Below, in pieces: positions 58,764 through 64,000 of a stretch of 64,000 nt of DNA; within the stretch, counting starts at the first letter, position 1, and every line of letters begins with the position of its first letter. The DNA is from Bog-473 sp963706555. GTDB lineage: Bacteria > Actinomycetota > Acidimicrobiia > Acidimicrobiales > RAAP-2. The notes below the pieces were generated by a model. It did no database searches. It had not been told where the DNA came from and saw nothing but the letters and a program-made list of their open reading frames with translations. A program made the position numbers and the translations under genes. The stretch covers positions 1,426,001 through 1,490,000 of the forward strand of contig OY970164.1 in NCBI GenBank assembly GCA_963706555.1, given 5' to 3'.

Positions 58764-59711
58764 CTAGTCCCGACGCGCCCCGGTGGCGGCGATGACGTCG
58801 GCTAGGACGCCGATGAAGCGTGGGTCGTCGTTGAGCGACGCCGTGCGGGCGAACGCGAGGCCAACTTCGCGCGCCACGTCGGCCAGCTCCACGTCGAGGT
58901 CGTACAGGACTTCGAGGTGATCGGTCACAAAGCCGATCGGGCAGACCACGACGCCGTCGACCCCGCTGCCGTCGACAGCCAGCTGGCGCACGACGTCGCG
59001 AACGTCGGGGCCGAGCCAGGGCTCGGGCGTGCGCCCCGCACTCTGCCACGCCACCTGCCAGCAGCTGAGACCTGCCGAGGCCGCCACCAATGCGGCCGAT
59101 TCCCGTAGCTGCTCGGGATAGGTGTCGCCGGTGTCGCGTATGCGTTCGGGCAACGAGTGGGCGGTGAAGATCACGGGGTAGCGGGTCTGGTCCCCGCCCA
59201 CCTTGTCGCGGGCGGCCCCGATGTGCCCCAGGGCGTCGAGGACGTGGGTCGCCAACAGCGCCACCAGGTCCGGTTCGGCGTACCAGGGAGGCACGGCGCG
59301 GAACGGAACCCTTCCCGCCAGCGCGGTCTCGGCCCGCGTCAGGTACTCCCCGGAGCCCAGGGAGGAACCGTGGGGGGTCAGCACGAGGCCGATGACCTCG
59401 TCGACACCCGCCGCAACCAGTGCATCCGCGGCCTCCTCGATCAGGGGATCGGTGTGCTTCGCCCCGTAGGCGACGACGTAACGGCCAGGGGCACGGCGCT
59501 CGAGTTCGGCGCGCACGGCATCGACCTGGGCCCGGGTGCGCTCGGTGAGGGGCGAGAGCCCGCCGATGGCGTCGTAGCGCCGCTCCAGGTCGGCCAGCTG
59601 CTCGGCCGCCGGCGGCCGCCCGCGGCGGATCCGGGTGTAGAAGGAGCCGATGTCTTCGGCACGTTGCGGCGTGCCGTGCGCCATGACGAGCACACCGACG
59701 CGACCCGTCAC
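58764..59711 (-). CDS. hemH: Ferrochelatase (protoporphyrin or coproporphyrin)
   Basis: A 315-residue enzyme inserting iron into a porphyrin; in actinobacteria usually coproporphyrin (CpfC). Motifs: GVLVMAHGTP near the start, YDAIGGLSPLTERT, VYGAKHTDPLIEEA, IGLVLTPHGSSLGSGEYLTRAE, VIFTAHSLPERIRDTGDTYPEQL with the active-site His, SCWQVAWQSAGRTPEPWLGPDV and CPIGFVTDHLEVLYDLDVE. GTG at 59711 begins 13 bases after the hemE stop; a longer frame to 59966 is antisense to nothing useful but lies inside hemE. Confidence 0.93.
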   Translation of the reverse strand: MTGRVGVLVMAHGTPQRAEDIGSFYTRIRRGRPPAAEQLADLERRYDAIGGLSPLTERTRAQVDAVRAELERRAPGRYVVAYGAKHTDPLIEEAADALVAAGVDEVIGLVLTPHGSSLGSGEYLTRAETALAGRVPFRAVPPWYAEPDLVALLATHVLDALGHIGAARDKVGGDQTRYPVIFTAHSLPERIRDTGDTYPEQLRESAALVAASAGLSCWQVAWQSAGRTPEPWLGPDVRDVVRQLAVDGSGVDGVVVCPIGFVTDHLEVLYDLDVELADVAREVGLAFARTASLNDDPRFIGVLADVIAATGARRD

Positions 59712-59724
59712 AGGTGTACCCGGT

Positions 59725-60786
59725 TCATCCCCGCACGCTCTCGGCATGCACCAGGTCGACGACAGCGCCCAGGATGCCGATGTCGGCTTCGGGCAGGACG
59801 CCGTGTCCCAGATTGAAGATGTGCCCGGTGCCGCTCCCGTCTGCGGCGCCGTCGGCCATGACCTGGCGGGTCGCGGCCTCGACGACCCGCCAGGGCGCGA
59901 CACACAGGGCCGGGTCCAGGTTGCCCTGGACAGCGTGGTCGGCCCCGACACGGGTCCGGGCGACATTGAGCGGCACCCGCCAGTCGACGCCGATCACGTC
60001 TGAACCAGCGGTAGCCATCAGGCTCAAGAGCTCGCCGGTGCCCACACCGAAGAGGATCGTGGGCACGCCGAGATCGGCGATGCCTTCGAGGACCGTGCGC
60101 GTGGCCGGCAGCACGAAGCGCCGGTACTCGTCGGGGGAGAGACTCCCGGCCCAACTGTCGAAGAGCTGCACGGCCTGTACCCCGGCCTCGATCTGCGCCC
60201 GCAGGAAGGCCACCGACATGGCGGCCAGGCTGTCCATGAGACGGCCCCACAGCGCGGGGTCACCGTGCATGAGCGCCTTCACCTTGGTGAAGGTCCGCGA
60301 GGGCCCGCCTTCGATGAGGTAGCTGGCCACCGTGAAAGGGGCGCCGGCGAAGCCGATGAGCGCCACGTTGCTCCCGGCGAGCTCCTGTGCCACGAGGCGG
60401 ACCGCGTCGAGGACATACGGCGTATCGAGCGCGGGCTCGAGCGGGCGTAACCGGGGGAGGTCCGCCGCGCTACGGAAGGGCTCGGCCACGACCGGCCCTT
60501 TGCCGGGCTCGACGTCGACGCCGAACCCGATGGCGTGGACGGGCACCACGATGTCGGAGAAGAGAATTGCGGCGTCGACGCCGTAGCGGCGCACGGGTTG
60601 CAACGTCAGCTCGGCGGCCAGCGGCCCGTCGGCGATGGCGTGCAGGATCGATCCCGTGCCGCGGGCGGCGCGGTACTCGGGCAACGACCGCCCCGCTTGG
60701 CGCATGAACCACACCGGCGTGCGCGACACGGGCTGACGGAAGCAGGCACGCACAAGGTCCGTCTCGGCGGCCACCGCCGGGCTCAC
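59725..60786 (-). CDS. hemE: Uroporphyrinogen decarboxylase
   Basis: A 353-residue enzyme decarboxylating uroporphyrinogen III to coproporphyrinogen III. The signature PVWFMRQAGRSLPEYR and the aspartate in LFSDIVVPVHAIGFGVDV are present, as are ALIGFAGAPFTVASYLIEGG and FNLGHGVLPEADIG. GTG at 60786 overlaps the ybjQ stop (GTGA). It heads the hemE-hemH-hemY-lnt run on the minus strand, which complements the hemACDBL block 30 kb away. Confidence 0.95.
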   Translation of the reverse strand: MSPAVAAETDLVRACFRQPVSRTPVWFMRQAGRSLPEYRAARGTGSILHAIADGPLAAELTLQPVRRYGVDAAILFSDIVVPVHAIGFGVDVEPGKGPVVAEPFRSAADLPRLRPLEPALDTPYVLDAVRLVAQELAGSNVALIGFAGAPFTVASYLIEGGPSRTFTKVKALMHGDPALWGRLMDSLAAMSVAFLRAQIEAGVQAVQLFDSWAGSLSPDEYRRFVLPATRTVLEGIADLGVPTILFGVGTGELLSLMATAGSDVIGVDWRVPLNVARTRVGADHAVQGNLDPALCVAPWRVVEAATRQVMADGAADGSGTGHIFNLGHGVLPEADIGILGAVVDLVHAESVRG

Positions 60787-61115
60787 CCGAGCGGCTCTAT
60801 GACGACCGCCGTGCCGTAGGCACAGATCTCGGTCCAGTTCCCACCCATTTCGGAGGTGTCGAAGCGCATGGCCAGGACCGCGTTGGCGCCCTTGGCTTCC
60901 GCCTCCTCCACCATGCGGCCCACCACTTCCTCCCGGCTGAGCTGCAGATTCTTGGTCATTCCCTTGAGCTCGCCCCCGGCCAGGGACTTGAAGGCGGCGC
61001 CGAACTGCGAGCCGATGTTGCGGGACCGCACCGTGAGACCGAAGACCTCGCCGAACACAGCGGTGACCCGGTAGCCGGGCACGTCGTTCATCGTCGAAAT
61101 CAGCACGCGGCTCAT
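60783..61115 (-). CDS. UPF0145 / YbjQ family protein
   Basis: A 110-residue protein of the YbjQ fold (pentameric, sometimes called heavy-metal-binding domain). VPGYRVTAVFGEVFGLTVRSRNIGSQFGAAFKSLAGGELKGMTKNLQLSREEVVGRMVEEAEAKGANAVLAMRFDTSEMGGNWTEICAYGTAVVI covers the whole domain. Function is unknown. ATG at 61115 follows AGGGGGC. First gene of the run with hemE; divergent from the helicase gene at 61204. Confidence 0.88.
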   Translation of the reverse strand: MSRVLISTMNDVPGYRVTAVFGEVFGLTVRSRNIGSQFGAAFKSLAGGELKGMTKNLQLSREEVVGRMVEEAEAKGANAVLAMRFDTSEMGGNWTEICAYGTAVVIEPLG

Positions 61116-61203
61116 CGTAGGCGCCCCCTGCTGCGATACCGGGTCGTGAGACGTCGCCTAAACTGAACCGTTTCCCTGAAAGGCGGGGGGAGAGAGGGGC
61201 AGC

Positions 61204-63645
61204 GTGCCGGAGCATCCCGATCTGGAGGATGAGCAGGAGTTCCTCAATCGCGCCCACGACGGTCTCGAGTCCATGCGGGGCGAGGCCCGCCAGATGCTGC
61301 AGGGCGTACTCGACCTGGGGAAGGGCGGCACCTTCCAGTCACGGACCGAGCGCGACATCGTGGTGCGCACGAGCCTCGCCCGCCTCGAACAGCTCGACAT
61401 CGGGGACCAGGCCCTCTACTTCGGGCGCATCGACAGGTTTCCCGACCCCGAACCCGATCGGAACGGCGACGGCGACACCGACGCAGATGCAGCTGGTGAC
61501 GCAGGAACCGACCCGGGCGCCGGGGACCGACCCCTCCTCGGGGAGTCATTCCATATCGGCCGGCTGGCCGTGTCCGGTCCAGATCACGAGCCCCTGGTGG
61601 TGGACTGGCGGGCGCCGGTGGCCGAGCCCTTCTACCGGGCCACGGGACTGGATCCCCAAGGTCTGGCCCGCCGCCGCCACCTGGCAGTCCGGGGCCGCAC
61701 CGTGCTCGGGTTGGAGGACGAGTACTTCGTCGACCCCACGCGGGCGCCGGGTGCACCGCTGCTTCCCGTCTCGTCCGGCAGCATGTCCGAAGGGGACGCC
61801 TCGGGCGAACGCCTGCTCTCCGAAGGCATGGTGCTGGGTGGCCCCGGAGCCCTCCTCTCCGCACTCGGCCAGGCCCGCACCGGCCACATGGGCGACATCA
61901 TCGGGACCATCCAACGGGAGCAGGACGAGATCATCCGCTCCCCGCTGAGCGGGGTGTTGGTCGTCCAGGGTGGGCCGGGGACCGGGAAGACGGCCGTCGC
62001 CCTGCACCGGGCCGCGTACCTTCTCTATACACACCGCTTCCCGCTGGAGCGCCAGGGCGTCCTCGTGGTCGGCCCGAATCCGCTCTTCCTGCGCTACATC
62101 GAGCAGGTCCTTCCTTCGTTGGGCGAGACCGGCGTCAGCCTCTCGACCGTGGCCGGCCTCGTGCCCGAGATCCGGGTCCGCGGCATCGACGACGCGGCGG
62201 CGGCCAAGCTCAAGGGTGACGTGCGGATGGTCAAGGTGCTCGGTCGGGCCGTGCGGACCCGCCAACGCCCGCTCCGACAGGATGTCGAGGTCCCGTTCGG
62301 GGCGGGGGTGCTGCGCCTGCGGGCCCACACCACCGAAGAGATCATCGCCCTGGCCCGCCGGCGCCCGGGAACCCACAACGTCCGCCGCCGTTTCGTCGAG
62401 GCGCACGTGCTGCGCGCGTTGGCCGACGACTACCGTTCCCGGCTCACTCGCGGGACCGAGAAGCTGGACGACGAGGGGCCGAGCGCCGAGGAGCAGGCCG
62501 ACCTGGCGCGCCGCCTACGCCGCACCCCGCAGGTGGCCGAAGCGCTGGACCGCATGTGGCCGCGTCTGTCACCCCACGAACTGCTGCACGATCTCCTGGG
62601 CGCGCGTCCCTTGCTGGCCGCGGCCGGTCAGGACATCCTGAGCGCCGATGCGGTCCAACGGCTCTACCGGCCGCGGAGCCGCTCGCTCGACGAGGTGCCG
62701 TGGACGGTGGCCGATGCCGCGCTCATCGACGAGGCACGTACGCTCCTCGGTCCCCGGCGAGGGGGTGCACGCCCGAACCGGGGCCGCCCAGGCCGTGCCG
62801 AGGAAGGCAACGCCCAAGATGTTGGCTTCTGGCCCCAGGGGCTCGCCGCGTCGCCTGCCCCGACCTCGGGCGCTTTCACCGGGCCCGACGACGAGGTGCG
62901 GTCGTTCGGCCACATCGTGGTGGACGAGGTGCAGGACCTCTCGCCGATGCAGCTCCGGATGTTGGCCCGCCGTTCGCTCTCGGGATCGATGACCGTCGTA
63001 GGTGACATCGCCCAGGCCACGGGGCCCTGGGCTCCCGAGAGTTGGGACGACGTCACCAGGCATTTGAGCCCACAGCGCGGGACGCGCCTGGTCGAGCTCA
63101 CGGTGAGCTACCGCACCCCGGCCGAGGTGATCGCCGTGGCCGCCAGGGTGCTGGCCGTGGCGGCGCCGGAGATCACGCCACCACGTCCGGTCCGTCAGTC
63201 GGGGTTCACCCCCCGCATCATCGAGGCATCGAGGGCCGGGCTGGCGTCCGCCGTCGCCCAGGCCACCCGGGAAGAGGTGGCGGCCGTTGCCCCGGGGCGG
63301 GTGGCGGTACTCGGCCCCTCGGTCATGCTCCCCGAGCTCTCCCGCGCCCTCTCCGACGCTGGTCTGTTCCCAACGGATCCGCGTGACCCTTCGGGTGAAG
63401 GTCTTGCGGCGGGTCTGGTGCTTCTCCCTGCCGACGAGACGAACGGTCTCGAATTCGATGCCGTCGTGGTCGTGGAGCCGGCCCGGGTGGCGGCCGTGGG
63501 CGAGGAAATCCCCGGTGAGGGACCACCGGTCACGACGACGCGAGGGCTACGGACGCTCTACGTGGCCCTCACCCGACCGACGCGTCGACTGGCGGTCGTC
63601 CATGCCGAACCATTGCCCGTTGCACTCGCGGGACCGGTGAGTTGA
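61204..63645 (+). CDS. UvrD/HelD-like superfamily 1 helicase
   Basis: An 813-residue protein with SF1 motifs: Walker A VVQGGPGTGKTAVALHRAAYLLY (about 257), Walker B IVVDEVQDLSPMQLRML (about 574-588), motif III GSMTVVGDIAQA, motif IV TRLVELTVSYRTPAEVI and motif VI TRGLRTLYVALTRPTRRLAVVH. The N-terminal 60 residues form a helical segment (EQEFLNRAHDGLESMRGEARQML) and residues about 120-190 a domain LVVDWRAPVAEPFYRATGLDPQGL typical of HelD, which releases stalled RNA polymerase. Gly/Asp-rich insert at about 80-105. GTG at 61204 follows a G-rich ribosome site. Divergent from ybjQ. Confidence 0.88.
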   Translation: MPEHPDLEDEQEFLNRAHDGLESMRGEARQMLQGVLDLGKGGTFQSRTERDIVVRTSLARLEQLDIGDQALYFGRIDRFPDPEPDRNGDGDTDADAAGDAGTDPGAGDRPLLGESFHIGRLAVSGPDHEPLVVDWRAPVAEPFYRATGLDPQGLARRRHLAVRGRTVLGLEDEYFVDPTRAPGAPLLPVSSGSMSEGDASGERLLSEGMVLGGPGALLSALGQARTGHMGDIIGTIQREQDEIIRSPLSGVLVVQGGPGTGKTAVALHRAAYLLYTHRFPLERQGVLVVGPNPLFLRYIEQVLPSLGETGVSLSTVAGLVPEIRVRGIDDAAAAKLKGDVRMVKVLGRAVRTRQRPLRQDVEVPFGAGVLRLRAHTTEEIIALARRRPGTHNVRRRFVEAHVLRALADDYRSRLTRGTEKLDDEGPSAEEQADLARRLRRTPQVAEALDRMWPRLSPHELLHDLLGARPLLAAAGQDILSADAVQRLYRPRSRSLDEVPWTVADAALIDEARTLLGPRRGGARPNRGRPGRAEEGNAQDVGFWPQGLAASPAPTSGAFTGPDDEVRSFGHIVVDEVQDLSPMQLRMLARRSLSGSMTVVGDIAQATGPWAPESWDDVTRHLSPQRGTRLVELTVSYRTPAEVIAVAARVLAVAAPEITPPRPVRQSGFTPRIIEASRAGLASAVAQATREEVAAVAPGRVAVLGPSVMLPELSRALSDAGLFPTDPRDPSGEGLAAGLVLLPADETNGLEFDAVVVVEPARVAAVGEEIPGEGPPVTTTRGLRTLYVALTRPTRRLAVVHAEPLPVALAGPVS

Positions 63646-63678
63646 CCCAGCTGTCGCTCAGGGACTGAACAGGAAAAC

Positions 63679-63708
63679 GCTGTCACCTGCTTGTTGGCGC
63701 GTGACAGC
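63679..63708. repeat. Inverted repeat between helicase and ctaE
   Basis: GCTGTCAC (63679-63686) and GTGACAGC (63701-63708) are perfect reverse complements around a 14-base loop. No T-run follows, so it may be an operator for ctaE or a weak terminator for the helicase gene. Confidence 0.6.
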
Positions 63709-63713
63709 TCTGG

Positions 63714-63734
63714 TCGACTAGAAATTGCCCTGTG
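63714..63734 (+). promoter_or_regulatory. Candidate ctaE -10 element
   Basis: TAGAAA (63719-63724) lies 7 bases before GTG 63732, the same arrangement as at nuoA. A convincing -35 was not found. Confidence 0.35.
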
Positions 63735-64000
63735 ACCCAGGCGGTTTCGGTCGACCACCCAGTGCCAACAGGCAAGATCGTTCACGATCGACCCCCCATG
63801 CTGGCCGTGGGCGTCATGATCTGGCTGGGCTCGGAGTTGATGTTCTTCAGCGGCCTGTTCGCCGCCTTCTTCACCATCCGCGCCAACGCCGTCGGAGGGG
63901 TCTGGCCCCCACCGGGAACCGAGCTCGACACCATTCGGGGCATCATCTTCACCCTGGTGCTCGTCTCTTCGAGCTTCACCATGCAATATGCCGTCCACCA
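63732..64000 (+). CDS. ctaE: Cytochrome c oxidase subunit III, N-terminal part (runs off the right edge)
   Basis: The 89 codons visible read VTQAVSVDHPVPTGKIV, then PPMLAVGVMIWLGSELMFFSGLFAAFFTIRANAVGGVWPP and IIFTLVLVSSSFTMQYAV, the first two or three helices of CtaE/COX3, including the conserved SELMFFSGLFAA glutamate-containing helix. In actinobacteria ctaE is followed by qcrCAB (cytochrome bc1). Its position after complex I and heme genes continues the respiratory theme. Confidence 0.85.
   Translation, partial: MTQAVSVDHPVPTGKIVHDRPPMLAVGVMIWLGSELMFFSGLFAAFFTIRANAVGGVWPPPGTELDTIRGIIFTLVLVSSSFTMQYAVH

Noticed and set aside
60787..61257. Extended hemE frame to 61257
   Set aside because: The extra part is the wrong frame of ybjQ; the GTGA overlap at 60783-60786 gives the expected HemE N-terminus.
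63558..63998. 146-residue minus-strand frame at the right edge
   Set aside because: It overlaps the helicase end and the clear cytochrome oxidase subunit III start; composition is that of a shadow frame.

Overview
This window reads as the chromosome of a high-GC actinobacterium (Actinomycetota). Supporting traits are a mycothiol-type MshA glycosyltransferase, Rex, a CobA-HemD fusion, a HemY/HemH pair of the kind used in the coproporphyrin route, a 14-gene nuo operon with a divergent geranylgeranyl reductase, and many GTG starts. The deep lineage Acidimicrobiia is my best guess, made from gene content and fusions and not from a marker search.

Layout. 1-13 kb: an accessory catabolic/uptake region with two cytochrome P450 genes (one cut by the left edge), a zinc alcohol dehydrogenase, a phytanoyl-CoA dioxygenase-like protein, a hotdog thioesterase, a large ATPase-LuxR regulator, a small unknown protein, and a branched-chain-type ABC importer condensed into three genes (LivK, a LivH-LivM fusion, a LivG-LivF fusion). 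13-20 kb: a hemerythrin protein, a DUF4395 membrane protein, a divergent pair of citrate synthase paralogues carrying different N-terminal regulatory domains (CBS pair versus DNA-binding HTH), a class V aminotransferase, a DksA-like zinc finger, superoxide dismutase and an XRE regulator. 20-31 kb: mshA, a YbjN gene, proC, a SAM hydrolase, then rex and hemA-hemC-cobA/hemD-hemB-hemL. 31-50 kb: purU and a menaquinone-type reductase facing the complete nuoABCDEFGHIJKLMN operon (33.9-50 kb). 50-55 kb: a PadR regulator with an obvious promoter/operator, a HAAS-PASTA membrane protein, and an MprF-like synthase fused to what looks like a dead metallophosphoesterase. 55-64 kb: a HAD phosphatase-like gene, then on the minus strand ybjQ-hemE-hemH-hemY-lnt, a HelD/UvrD-like helicase, and the start of cytochrome c oxidase subunit III at the right edge.

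How the genes fit together. Rex (NADH/NAD+ sensor), the heme pathway in two blocks, complex I, a quinone-modifying reductase and cytochrome oxidase together form an aerobic respiration neighbourhood. The left end looks like oxidation and import of a hydrophobic substrate.

Two features affect every annotation here. First, six single-base frameshifts fall in otherwise intact conserved genes (hemA, nuoG, nuoN twice, the HAD gene, hemY), four of them in or beside short G/C runs, which points to residual sequencing error and not decay. Second, a -10 hexamer of the TAnnnT type lies 6-9 bases before the start codon at about a dozen genes, so leaderless transcripts are probably common and several starts were chosen on that basis. 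No rRNA, tRNA, CRISPR array, insertion sequence or prophage was found.
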